Below, piece after piece: positions 32,283 to 44,639 of a stretch of 64,000 nt of DNA. Numbering within the stretch: position 1 is the stretch's first letter; the number at the start of each line of letters is the position of its first letter. The DNA is from Nepenthes gracilis (taxonomy: Eukaryota > Streptophyta > Magnoliopsida > Caryophyllales > Nepenthaceae), in assembly GCA_033239525.1 (NCBI GenBank), contig BSYO01000019.1:10460592-10524591 (forward strand). The letters run 5' to 3'. The position numbers and the translations under genes are program-made. The notes under the pieces are model-generated. The model saw only the letters and a program-made list of their open reading frames with translations. It was not told the origin of the DNA and did no database searches.

Positions 32283-35200
32283 TTAATAACACTGGTTTTC
32301 AATATGTTGAGAATACTGAAGTCCATGTGGAACAAGTTAGAAGGGCACGCACCTGGAGTACCCATCCCCAACTCTCAAGCATCAACCTTTAGGAGGAAAA
32401 ACAAGAGAAGAAAGCTAGCGTCCAAAAGGATGCCACAGCAGTTATGGATCCCATAGGGCAAGAAGCCCCCCAAAAACCCCCAAAAAAATCTATCCTAACT
32501 CGAAGATTGACTTATCTTCCAAGGCATGGAGGAAAGTCTCATGTGGCAAAATAAATAAATAAATAAATTGAAGTATATATAACATTAATTTATACAAGTC
32601 AGTATTTTAGTGTTTCATATGTATAATATTATATAACTTAAAATTTTGCCAATTTAGATTTAACTATATTTTGTATAAAATAATTACAAACTAAAATTAA
32701 ACTTGGAATTTTAAAAGAGCTAAATAAATGGAATTTTTTTTATATTCTTTCTTATTTAATTTATCCATTTAAGTAGTGAGATTTTATTTCTAACCTTGGC
32801 TTTGTGTTACTGAGAAAGAAAAACATCCTTTACTGTTTGGATAAATACAAATTTATATAATTTATTAAATGTGTTATATTATTATGTGATAATTAATTAT
32901 CAAAAATATATATTATATATTTTGACACTTAACTAAATTTAACAAGTATGTTTAAAAAAACTTATTATATGAAAAAAGAATATGACACTAACTAAATTAA
33001 AAGGGAAGTAAAATATGGGTATGATAAAAAATTTTTTCTTTTTCAATTGATGTGTACTTAAATTTGTATAATAATTTGAATCAAGTTTGGTTAAACTATT
33101 GAATTATTTATCTAGATTTTATATATCATAATAATACGCAACTTACTCTTCAATATATTTTAGATACTCAAGTTAGTAACTTTTTCTTAAAAATGGGGAT
33201 GTGTTAATGAAAATATGGATACTAGAGGGTGAAAGATAGAGGACTAGACTTCATAATTTATGGATGATCAAGTGATGAGACAATTAAAATTCTATATTTA
33301 TTATTCGAGATTCTTCTCTTGTATTGGGAAAGTAAGTATATTTATAATTATATTGCTAATCAACTGCAATTTTCTGAAGAAAAAAATTGACTATGATTTC
33401 AATGATTATTTCGATTAAGAATTGAATAGCTCAACAGTTCATTATAAGTATTATGATTGGATACTTTTCTAGAAACAATTAGCCAATTCTTGACTGTAAA
33501 ATATATTAATTATTCATTTGACTTAACTACTTGATTAAATTGACCTCTCGGTTCATTTAACCTTTCAAACTAATTAACATCTCAGTTTGATTAATTGTTT
33601 GGTCAATTATTCGGATATCTTACCATTCGGATCTTTCAATTAATCTTTTATGTTTCTATTTAATTATTCGGACACTTGGTCTTTCAGCCGCATCAGTAGT
33701 TCGATAATTCGGAAGCTTAATCATTCAATCAAATTCTTTTCTTATCTAGGCTTGAGTTTTATAATATAAATTTGGTCTTTATAATTCAACTGATCATATC
33801 TCTTTTAAAATTTATTATTTGTGGGCTCCTTATATCAATTTAGTCGGGTGGCCTTATTTTAGTTGATACTTAACAATTGAGTGGTCCCATACTTAAAAGA
33901 CTGAATTCAAATTTCAAGCATAGTAAAGTAAAAACTGAGTGATTCGTCTTAAATGTTGTCCAAATATCTCTTTTCAATCGAATTAGTACATACTTATTAA
34001 TGTCTGATTACACCAACAGAACTTGCTTTCCTGTAGTTTGACAGAAATCACTTCAATGGAATCAACAGAACCTGCTTTCAAAGGTTCATTTTTTTTTTAT
34101 ATAAAAGGAATTGCTTTCATTTTATTTTTATCTAAATTTCAAATCTCAACATTTGATGGAATTTCTTATATTTTACAAGTTAATATCTTGTGGATTGGAG
34201 AGAAGAGACTTCAACTAGATGCTGATGCCTTTGCATTTCTTGTGGAAGCATTTATGAAATCTAATTTTATAACCCTCTTTTATAGTAGAAATTGTATTGG
34301 TTTTTGTCTTTTACGTAGCATCATAAGCAGCACTAATTCTTCGTCTGGATAATTGCTTTTGATGCCTTATACCACTGGAGTGTAATTGCTCATGTATCTC
34401 TCCTTTAATAAACTAGCATATGTATCCATTGTGGGGCAACTAGATTCCTATCAAACTACTGGAGAATCTAGTTAGATGCTTCCTGGTTTATATATTGTGA
34501 TATTTTCCTTTGATTAATATTAGCTAGCTTGAGTCATACGGTTGAATGTTGCTTTTGAGAGATATGTTGAATTTTTTGATTATTCTGCTGTTATTGATGA
34601 GATTTATTCTTGACATTGCTTCTTTTTCTTCAAGTTGATCAACTTAATATGCTCATATAAAAATATGTTTTGTATATGAATATATCTGGGAAGGAATAAA
34701 ATAAGTGTTTTTTTTTATTTTCGTGTATAGACTGTATATGTCTATTTTGTATTTTGAATTTATTTTCATCCATATGGGATTGTAATTTACTAAAAGATTT
34801 GACTAATCAAATTATCTGAATTGAATTTTTCATATTTCTGATCTTAAAACTTGAAATTTTACCGAATAACAATCTAATAACTTTGACATTTTGACAGTTT
34901 TGTCTTTTAACAACTCAATTTACTGATAACACGGCCTTCTGGCATATTAAAACTATTATTTGAATAAATTAAAATTTAAAACAAGAGTCGAGTCGACTCA
35001 TTTATTGATGCTAGTTGGATTTTTTAAAGTAATTATATGAATGGCGTCATTGTCATGGTGACAATTGCAATTGAAATGAGCCATTAATGGTGCATTTAAT
35101 ACAATACTACTCAGTTTTTGAAATACACCATTTTTGGGTTATCTCATTATGCAACGTTTTGATTTTAAATTGAGAGGGAGTCGTTTGTTTATTAGATAAA

Positions 35201-35634
35201 CTTAGATAAATCAACATGTCATTTGGATCATAAACCCTAATTGCATCCTCTTCTTATCTTTACTTAGCAAACCTTTGAATTTCATTGATATTTTTGCCTT
35301 CAACTTCTGATGGCTCCATGTTTCTCTTTAAAGAACGTTGTAGATATTGCTTCATACTTGAATTTGTTTAATATTGTTGATATTTATGATTGGTGCAACA
35401 TTCTTTTTACCATTCCTTCCATTGTCACTTTATCTAAGAAGTGCTTGTTCTCTGATGGATGACTTCTTTACTAAATATAAAGCCCACGTGAAGGATGGAT
35501 TTCGGATTCTGTTGACAAGAGTATTGGTTGAGATCATCGAGGCTCTTGAAATTTCTACTGCTTGATTTAATTCGAATGCTATAAGATATTTAATAGCATT
35601 TTGTGTATTTTTTTAGCATCATAAGTTTAGGTTA
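32283..35634. other. AT-rich intergenic stretch with no recognised gene
   Basis: Very AT-rich, with repeated phrases such as GATTAATTGTTTGGTCAATT in 33530-33730. Open frames at 34023-34352 (109 codons) and 35374-35565 (63 codons, ending ...RVLVEIIEALEIST) have plausible composition but I do not recognise either and see no splice context. They may be fragments of host genes captured or left between elements. Confidence 0.4.
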
Positions 35635-36740
35635 TGTTAGAGTCATTTATGTGTTGGTATATTACGTGATCATATTTGGTCGTCTGCCGATATCGGATTA
35701 TATTAGTTAGAACTTTGTATCAATTTATTTTCATGGCTGTTCGTTCTCGAGGGCCTGTGCTTGCTACATGCTCGCTATGCATTCAAGTCCCACTTCTAGT
35801 ACCATGCTGCCGGCTATGCGCCCAATATGTGCTAGAGGCCTGTTTCCAGTGGGCTTGCGCCCGATGCTCACTTGCCATTTACTTGAGCGCCAAAACCAGT
35901 AGCCTGCCGCTCAATACTCGCTCGCCATGAGCTTGAGTGCCATAACTAGTAGTCTCCTACTTGAAGCTCGCCTTCTTCTTGCTCAAGCACTTGGGAGTTT
36001 TTCTCTTGAAACATTCGGTGCGCCTGCCCCGTGCTTGTGTGTAATGACAACGGTCATATTTCTAAATGAGTTTTTCAAGCCTCTCTATATATTTCTCCAT
36101 TATTTCATCTGCCCTAACTCTTACTTGTGCATTTGAATGCCTATTTTTAGAGCAAACAAAAATCTTCATACTTTAACTCCGTTTGATAAAACCAAAACAA
36201 CATTCTTGTGCTCTTATGTCAAGGGTTTTCTAACTACTGTTACTTTACCATTGAACCACTTCTTGTCCATTTATCTTCATTGGCGATGTTGGTAGTGTGA
36301 AAAGGGATTTCCACGGTGTTTGGTATTTCAAGTGGTTCATGAAGGAAATTTGATGTGAAGACCGGAAGGCATCCGGTTTCGTTGTCATAAGCAGATTTAA
36401 GGAGTTTTTTGGTAGAAATCACAAGATATGAGTAAGTCGGCTAAATTAGCGTGTCAGTACCACCCAATTTATAAGTTAATTTTTATAGTGCATATCTTCC
36501 CTGATAGTTGAAACCCAGAGGATTTTACTCAATAGTCGTAGTTATCGAGGTTTTCTTTCATCATAAAAAATTATCTCTCTTTATTATTGCTTATTAGTTT
36601 ACTTTTTGTACTTATTATCGTTTATATCATCTAGACTTATATATTCTTTGTGTGTATAGAATATTTATATTTGTACTGCTTCCACAAATTTATCAAGGGG
36701 TCAGAACTCTTGTGTGATTTGGGATGAATAGTTTCCTTCA
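35635..36740 (+). repeat. 5' LTR of the copia element
   Basis: TGTTAGAGTCATTTATG to TTTCCTTCA. Contains GC-rich phrases with GCTTGAGTGCC and CTCGCTCGCC motifs (35740-36060), then TATATAT at 36086-36092. Matches the 3' LTR at 48424 over its first ~750 bp. The frames at 35676-36136 are chance frames in the LTR. Confidence 0.88.
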
Positions 36741-36741
36741 A

Positions 36742-36753
36742 TTAGTATCAGAG
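36742..36753 (+). other. Primer-binding site of the copia element
   Basis: TTAGTATCAGAG, one substitution from TTGGTATCAGAG, complementary to initiator Met tRNA, directly after the LTR. Confidence 0.8.
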
Positions 36754-36782
36754 ACTTATCCCGATCTGTGACCCCAATCTAC

Positions 36783-38347
36783 ATGCATACTAGTCAATCA
36801 CCGTTCGTTCCTCCCTATTTTGATCGGGGCAATTATGCGTGCTGAGAAGTACGTATAAGAGAATTTCTTAAATTGATGGATGAGCATGTCTGGGGCAACA
36901 CCCAAATTGGGTGGACTCCTCCCAGAAGCATCACGAGTGATGAACTAAAAATTTTATCTTTGTAGTCTAAAGATGAACTTAGTAAGGAGTTACACGCTAT
37001 CTTTATGACTATATCTCCCCAAGAATTTAAATATATTTTTATGTGTGAGACATCGAAAGAGATTTGAGACATTTTTGAGATTACCCATGAATGAACTAAA
37101 CTTATTAAAAACTCTAAATTGTAAATACTCACAACTAAGTTTGAAGAAATTGGAATGAAAGATAACGAGACCTTTGATGAATTTTATGTAAAATTAAATG
37201 ATATTATTAATTCTACATTCAATTTCGGTGAATGGATTCCTAAAAATAGAATTGTCCGAAAAGTTTTTTGATCTCTGTCGGAACACTTTAGACCAAAGGT
37301 CACTACTATTGAAGAAAGTAAAAATCTTGATAAATTGAAAATAGAAGAACTTGTTCGGTCTCTTTAAATGTATGAGCATACTTTTCATCAATAAAAAAGG
37401 AACAAATTAATTGCCCTGAAAACTATAAAGGAAGAGAGAGATCGTCAGTCAAATGAAGAGTCATGTAGTGATGAGGACTTTGCCATATTCGTCAAAAATT
37501 TTAAAAAATTCTTCAAAAATAAGAATAGCAAATGAACCTCCAAAGGAAGTGACTTGTCTCATAACTTGATTAAGAAAGATAAAAAGAAAAATAAAGACTC
37601 CAAAAATAAGAAACGTCAAGAAATCCAATGCCATGAATGCCACAGATTTAGTCATATCCGGACTGAATGTCTAAATTTTAAACATAAAAAAGAAAAAGTA
37701 TTAAATGTGTCCCTCTATGATGGCGAACAAGATGAGAAATATGAAAGATCTTCTGAGGATGAAGAAGTAAATTATATGGCCTTCAAGACTTCAATTATTA
37801 ATGGTGATGAAGAAATTAGTGCAAAATCAGAACAATTGAATTCTTCCTGTGAGGAATCAGATAATGAATTTGATAGCCTTCAAGAGACCTATGACAATTG
37901 TTTCGAGAATGCCTAAAAATAAAGAAAGTACATAATTTCATAAATGAAAAATTAACTGAGGCTGAAAAGGATAAGGTAGAATTCTCAACAAAACTAGAAT
38001 AGTTCATTGCTAAACATCACAAACTGAAAATGATGAATGGGTCTTTATGTACTAAAATAAAATCATTGGAATTAGAGCTTGAAAATGCTAAAAATGATAT
38101 TAAAAAATTCTCAAGCAAGACTCAAAAGTTAGATTATATGTTGGAATTGGAAAAGCTTGCAAGAAACAAAAAGGGTTTGGGTTGTATCAAGAACACCTCT
38201 AAGTTTGGTGAACATTTTAAACCTATCTTTGTTCCGGCTACAAAAACTTTCCACAAAAACATGGGTACCCTAAAAATTTCTAAAACAATGCCTAAAAGTG
38301 TTGAGAATCGAATTGGCTCTAATCTCATGCCCCAAACCAAAGAATAA
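36783..38347 (+). pseudogene. gag: copia gag, decayed
   Basis: Starts ATG at 36783 with SPFVPPYFDRGNYA, the usual N-terminal motif of copia gag; the following Trp codon is now TGA. Further signatures: GWTPPRS, THE, LTTKFEEIGMKDNETFDEFY, LSEHFRPKVTTIEESK. The CCHC zinc knuckle (CHECHRFSHIRTEC, around 37629-37670) lacks its glycine. A frameshift near 37908 leads into a Lys/Glu-rich coiled-coil segment (LELELENAKNDIKK) ending KLDYMLELEKLARNKKGLG, typical of the extended gag of SIRE-type elements. At least eight in-frame stops, so no capsid protein can be made. Confidence 0.85.
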
Positions 38348-38599
38348 AACGACTGTGAATAAACTCGCAAGAACCTTCAAATATTTACGTCTAATACTTA
38401 CTTTCTACATGAATCCAGAAAACCCAACACCGTCCCTAAGTTTGTGCCTACCTGTCATGCATGTGAAAAAATTAGGCGCATTCGTCTCCGTTGTTACTCC
38501 ATCAATCTATTGTATAATCAAAGATAAGGGGTAAAAATGAAAAGCTTGGTTAACTATAGTAAACAGTTAAATGATTAAGTGAAAAGATTAGATCGAAAG

Positions 38600-40448
38600 G
38601 TAAATTCGGGAAGGAAAATATGGATAAAAAAGGTGATCTAACACAAGTCTCTAAAATTTATCCCTGTAAAATTACACATATTGTCCTAAAAGCTCAAAAT
38701 CATTCGCTATGGTATCTAGATAGTGGATACTCTAGACACATGTGCAACAACAAAGTCATGTTCCCCTCTCTAATTGACCATCCTGATGGAACGGTTGTAT
38801 TTGGTGATGGAGCGAAGGCTCCTATCCTTCAAAAAGGGTTGATTAGTATATCTGAGCTCTAAAAACCTTATGATGTCCTGTATATATCCAGACTTAAATC
38901 AAACCTCTTGAGTATTAGCCAACTGTGTGATGAAAATTTTAAAGTGAGATTCTTTCAAGAAAAATACTGTATTTATGACACAAAGGGCTCTATCGTGCTA
39001 GAAGATAGAACTCCTGATAATCTCTATGGGATAGAGCTAGGTCCTGTCTTGGAATGCCACCCCACTAAAGTCAACTCTGTAGAATTGTGGCATCAACGTC
39101 TTGGTCATTTGAACTTTAAAAACTTGCCCAAAATATCATAGAAAAACTGTATTGAGGGCCTTCCCAATTTATCCAATGTCAAACACCATGTGTACGGTCC
39201 TTGTCAACTCGGTAAACAAACCAGGACCAGTCATCCCTCACTTGGTGACATTCTGACCTCTCATCCCCTTAAGCTAATCCATATGGATCTTATGGGACCT
39301 TCTAAAACTGAGAGCCTAGGGGGTAAAAAGTATGTCCTTGTGGTCATAGATGATTTCTCTAGATACTCTTGGATTGACCTATTTTGTGAAAAGTCTGACA
39401 CATTTGATCACGTGAAGATTATGTGTAAAAAACTCAGAAGTGAAAAAGGATCTTCTGTTGCGAGAATACGAAGTGATCACGAGAAGGAGTTTGAAAATTC
39501 TAACTTCGATAATTTTTGTAGTGAGGAAGGAATTCAATATGAATTCTCTGCTCCTATCACATCACAATAAAAAGGGATTGTAGAACGTAAAAATCAAATT
39601 ATTCAAGAAATGGCTAGAACCATGACGGAAAGTATAAATATTGCTATGTACTTTTGGGGCGAAGCTGTAAGTACGGCTTGCCATATAATCTACTGGATCT
39701 ACCTAAGACATAGATTGGATAAGACTCCCTACGAACTTTGGGAAGGGAAAAAACCGAACTTGAAGTATTTTCACATTTTTGAAAGCAAATGCTTCAATCT
39801 ACGTGATAGAGAAAATCTATGTAAGTTTGATTCCAGAAGTGATAAAGGAATATTCTTAGGATATTTCCTTAACAATAGAGCCTATCGAGTATACAATTTT
39901 CGCACACAAACTGTTATGGAGTCCATCAACGTCGTTGTCAATGACATTCCCATTGAGTTTCTTGACATTGGAGATTGCCTTAATCAAGAAAGTGATCAAC
40001 CTGAGCCTCCACTTGATTCAGCCTTGGCTGATATTCCCAACAACACCTAGGTTGCCATTCCTAGTAATGAACCTTCAGCCAGAGTCAAACTAAATCATCC
40101 GAAAAACTTCATTATAGGTGATCTGAGTGAGGTTATGAGATTGCGTTATCAAATTCTAAACCTGATTGCTTATACCTGTTATGTATCTCACTTAGAACTG
40201 AAAAATATTGAAGAGGCCCTAACTGATGAATGCTGGATAAATTCCATGAATGAGAAGTTAAATTAATTTGTAAGGAATGATGTATGGTCCTTGGTTCCCC
40301 AATTGAAGCATACAAATGTAATTGGAATCAAATTGATCTTTAAAAATAAAACCAACAAAAATGGTAATGTTATCCGCAATAAAGCTCGCCTTGTAGCTCA
40401 ATGATACACACAAGTGGATGGCATCGATTACGACAAGACTTTTTCTCT
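38600..40448 (+). pseudogene. pol: copia pol, first part: protease and integrase, start of RT
   Basis: Protease: LWYLDSGYSRHM (active-site DSG kept; Cys to Tyr next to it). Integrase: zinc-binding LWHQRLGHLN then VYGPCQLGKQ (first Cys lost), catalytic HMDLMGP (D), IRSDHEKEFEN (D and E), VERKNQIIQEMART, TPYELW and FGSKCF-like FESKCF. RT begins with RARLVAQ-type ARLVAQ followed by a stop, then VDGIDYDKTFS, where a foreign LTR cuts it. In-frame stops occur near 38861, 39139, 39568, 40048, 40264 and 40402. Confidence 0.88.
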
Positions 40449-42480
40449 CAGGGCGGGCGCTAGATCAAGGCGTGCAGCTCCTGTTGCGCGTTGGGTTGGC
40501 GTTCGAGCGCTAGCCCGTATTATAAATGCGCAAGGCTCCTTTCCATGTCATTTTTTGTGGGAAAAGAGAGAGAAGAGAGAGAGAACATGAGAAGAAGAGA
40601 GAGAAGGAGGAGATCAAGGCTCTCGGGTTTGATTTTGGTTTGGAACTAGTTAGAGAAGTTGTAGATTAGGCCGAGACAAGTGCATTCATACCCTTTTCTC
40701 TCGTTTCTTTGCACTTTTATTCTGTTTTCTTTGAGTATCCTCATTCCGAACCCGATTAAGTTTATATTTTATGAAACCCATAACTTGAACATATATATAT
40801 ATGTTAATTTCACATCCAATTTCTAAAATTTGTGCAGTTTAGGGCTTCCCAAAACCCTAACCTGCACCCTATTGGATTTACCCATTTGTTTTTGAGATTT
40901 TTATATAATTTGGCTTAGAAAATTTATACCCATGTATTGAATATAATTATTTATTGATTTGGTATCTGATTTATTAGTTTTATGCGATTTTGTGCATACG
41001 AGTAAACCCTAACCCACGCTGGACACATTTTATTCGTTTATTTTGGGATTTATATATGATTTGGCCTTAGATAATTGTGACAATGAACTTGTGAATGTTT
41101 TTACTTTGATTATTTGGTATTTATTTGCATGAAAATTATATATGTTAATTTATGAATTCCGAAAATTATGTTATGAACCGTTAATGAAGGAATTTGTTAC
41201 CTAGAAGCTCTAAAGTTATGTTTGGTTCATTCTGATAAGAATTTCTTAAATATTTTAAATTTTAAGATAATTTGTGCGTATATTTAAAGGCATATGAAGA
41301 CTTAAACTTACAAGAATATAGAAAATGTGTCTGGTTCTATCAGAATATAAAATATGTATCCATACTTGCAAGGATATAAGATTATAAATTTGTATTAAGT
41401 AATTAGAACTCTATAATTTGTTATCTATTATCTGATATTTGAAACTTTCTCCCGGTGTGAGAAGTTTAAAGAAAAAGAAGTATGAATATTTATACAGAGT
41501 CTCTAATATAAAATATGAAAAATAATCATGAAATAGGACCGAGAATTTTTATATCGAGGGTAGTATTCTCTAACATACCTTAAGATATTATTGTGGTAAA
41601 TCGAGAAATTGCCTCTGAGCAACGGGATTCATGGTGGCATAAGAATAAGGACTATTGGCCTAGTATACCTGGGAATATAGGTATATCGTTCACTACGGGA
41701 CGTTAAAGTTTGTGGTCCATGGGTAGTATCTTAGATCATGTGGGGTAATATGATCCTTTTCTCAATTTGATTACACCGTTAGCTAGTGAGGCCTATTGCC
41801 TTGATCCACAAAGATAAAGTAATTTCTATATGTTTTAGAATCTAAAGAAATTAGAAGTAAAATGGGAAAGATAAATGTGTTTCGAAAAGTGTATTTGTTC
41901 ATATTTCATATTTATGCATTTTTATTATACCCTTATATCATTCCTCAACTTTATTTTGCGTATATTATTTATTGTCATTGATTATATTATACTTACTAAG
42001 TATTTGGATTATTTTTGCTACTTTCTTGCCTTCAGATAAGTACGAGCTTTGGCCTAATGAGACAAGATAGAAAATTACAAGTTGGCTAGGCTACTGACCT
42101 TGGAAGATAGCTTTGTGGACTTAGATTTTATAATTTTGTACCTTATGGAGTAGATTTTGTATATTGTGAGATGGAGATATGCTTGTATATTGTTGATGTA
42201 CCAATAGTTTAGTATCTGCTGTATTTTGATGAATGTATAAGCTTCCGCAGGTGATCATCGTTTGTATTTTGATACCTAGTGACATCTCTCTATCCAACGT
42301 TGCATTCGAAGATGCAACCTTGGAGCTACAAATATAATGTGGCATTTAGATCCTATATTGTCTGTTGTGGATATATATATATGTGCTTGTACAGGATATT
42401 GTACTGGTTTGTATTGGTTTGATGGTCGTTTTATAGCTGGGTCCTTGTCGGTTTTTGGTTAAGAATTATGGTACGTCACA
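40449..42480 (+). mobile_element. 5'-truncated LTR inserted in the copia RT
   Basis: Same family as the LTRs at 44804 and 49182, but begins inside the GC-rich U3 (GGGCGGGCGCTAG) and lacks about 120 bp of the LTR 5' end. Has TATAAAT at 40521-40527, GAGAGAGA-rich leader, donor-like CGAG|ACAAGTGCA (40673 onward; GC changed to AC), hairpin GATCATGT/ATATGATC (41734-41741, 41748-41755), acceptor TTGCCTTCAG|ATAAG (AG 42034-42035) and terminal GTACGTCACA at 42480. Copia sequence stops at TTTTCTCT and resumes at TAGCTTGTTTTGAATC. A few host bases are missing and no clean target duplication remains, so insertion was followed by deletion of the LTR front. Confidence 0.8.
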
Positions 42481-43755
42481 TAGCTTGTTTTGAATCTATC
42501 CATTTCTTATTATTGATTGCTTGTATCATGAGCTTTAAACTCTATGAAATGGTTGTTAAAAGTGCATTCCTAAATGGTATTATTCAATAAGAAGTCTATA
42601 TTGAACAACCAAAGGAATTTGTGAGTCTCTCTTTCCCAGATCATGTGTACAAACTCAAAAAGGCCTTATACGGCCTTAAGGAAGCTTTTAGAGTTTTGTA
42701 CGAGCGTCTCACCTCGTACCTTAGTGAACATGGGCTTGTTTGGAATAGTATTGATAAAACTTTATTTGTAAAAATGACTGAATAATATATGCCAGTAGCC
42801 CAGGTTTATATTGATGACATTGTCTATGGTGCTACCGTTGACTCCCATGCTCATTCGTTTGCTGATTGCATGGCCTCAGAATTTAAAATGAGTATGGTAG
42901 GAGAATTTATATACTTTCTTGGCTTGTAAATTTGAGAACTCTCACGGTAGTTTCATCCCTCAAGTCAAGTATGCCAAAGACCTTGTGAAACATTTCAGTC
43001 TTGATAATTCTAAATATACTTGGTCACCCATGAGCATTTCATTGAAATCGGATCGTGATCCTTTAGGAAAGAGCGTCGATTAAACTCGCTATAAAAGTAT
43101 GATCGGCAGTCTCTTGTACTTAACCGCTAGCAGACCCGACATTACATTTAGTGTCAGTATTTGTGCCCACTTTCAATCTGATCCAAAAGAATTCCATTTA
43201 AGTGCCGTTAAGCGTATACTTTGATATGTTGATGGGACTTTCAATTATGGAATTTTCTTTTCTAAAGACTCCAATTTTGCATTGGCTGGATATTCCGATG
43301 CTGATTGGACTGGTAATGTTGATGATCGCAAAAGCACCTCTGGTGGGAGTTTCTATGTCGGCTCTAACCTTGTTGTTTGGATGAGTAAGAAATAAAATTT
43401 CATCTCATTGTCTACTACAAAAGCCGAATACATTGTCGTGGATAGCTACTACATGCAACTCCTGTGGATGAAACAAATGCTTCTCAATTATAGCATTGTT
43501 TAAGATACTATGATCATTTACTGTGACAATACCAGTACTATTAATATTTTTAAAAATCCTGCTCAGTACTCTCGAACTAAACATATTGACATTTGATATC
43601 ATTTTATTCGTGACCTCGTTGAAACTCAAGTCATCTCCCTTGAACATACTTTGACTGAAAACTAGCTGGTCGTTATCCTCACAAAACCCTTAGATAGTGT
43701 GCATTTTGAATTCTTGAGAACGGACATCGGTATTTGTTCACCTCCCGTAGAATGA
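42481..43755 (+). pseudogene. pol: copia pol, second part: RT and RNase H
   Basis: Resumes in RT with ACIMSFKLYEM, VKSAFLNGIIQ, VYIEQPKEFV, YKLKKALYGLKEAFR and the catalytic block VYIDDIVYGAT (Y-x-D-D kept as YIDD). RNase H: ADWTGNVDDRKSTSGGSFYVG, STTKAEYIVVDS, LLWMKQML, IYCDNTSTINI, and the C-terminal block RTKHIDI, TKPLDSVHFEFLRTDIGI. It ends TGA at 43753-43755. Several frameshifts and stops (for example near 42928, 43080 and 43396). Confidence 0.87.
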
Positions 43756-44639
43756 CTTAGCTTCCATTAAAAAAACAAAAAACAAAAAAAAAAATAAAAT
43801 CACATAAAAAATAAAAATAAATATATATAAAAAGGGGAGAGCGAGCGCAAACTGCGTGCACTCGCCTGGCACCCGCCTTTCTCGCGCTCAAGCGCCTCTG
43901 TCTACCTTCTTTATCTTCCAGCGGCCTGCGTGCACCAACTCTAAACCCCCATTTGCCTCTCCCTCTCGCATGATTTTCACTCTCACTCCCTCCTCTCTTT
44001 CTCACCAACCTCATGATCCGCCTCTCCTCTCCTTAATTGTGGGCATCTCTTAAGGTATTCTTCTCCTTCCTCTTCGTATTTTTTCTCTGCACCTCCTTTC
44101 GCCATTAATGGCGGCACCACCTCTTTCCCTTAGATTTTTGTTGGAACTCTTCATGGGTTTCTCTCATTTTGGCTGGATTCACCAATTTCCTCACTCTTGG
44201 CTTCAAATCTACCGGTTTGTACGTGGATCTTGAGGGATAGTCTCAGTTTCAGATCCATCACATGTTGATGGTGTATCACATTGCCGTTGGCGCGTCCCAT
44301 GGGCTGAGATCCCGACTACCCCAGTGATGCTATTGGTAGTGCTAGTGGTGCCGCTGGTGCCTTCAATGAGAACCTTAAAGGAGCTTGGCTGTGCTACCGG
44401 CGCCGTTGGAGAATTTAGTGCCACTGCTACTCATGCCTCTCAAGTGAACACCTTGCGCCCACCTAGCACTGTCCTTCCTCTTGGGCACTCTGTTGCCCTC
44501 ACTCTCACCCTCACACACACACACCCACACACACCACAAACATCAAAAAACAAAAATAAATAAATAAATAAAACAAAGGAGGCTCCTGTGCATTAATTTT
44601 TTGGTTGTTCTTGAAATCTCCTGTTATGTGTGCATTTCA
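43756..44639 (+). other. Spacer between copia pol and the env-like ORF
   Basis: Starts with an A-rich run, then TATATATAAAAAGG (about 43825) and a GC-rich stretch with CGCGCTCAAGCGCC, followed by a pyrimidine-rich leader. This looks like a promoter plus leader. The frame MAAPPLSLRFLLELF at 44107 is short. A (CA)n run lies at 44513-44540. The spacer ends in TTATGTGTGCATTTCAG|ATG (44623-44642), a strong acceptor-like site just before the env-like reading frame. SIRE-type elements carry their third ORF here; production by splicing or an internal promoter is my inference. Confidence 0.5.

Noticed and set aside
32283..32287. TTAAT as a target duplication for the A/B element
   Set aside because: The sequence before LTR A is CTTAG; only three bases agree, so I do not claim a duplication.
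34023..34352. 109-codon frame ending ...NSSSG, considered as a possible exon of a PPR-like gene
   Set aside because: A single weak resemblance (DADAFAFLVEAFMKS) without repeat structure or neighbouring exons; kept only as an unexplained frame in the intergenic note.
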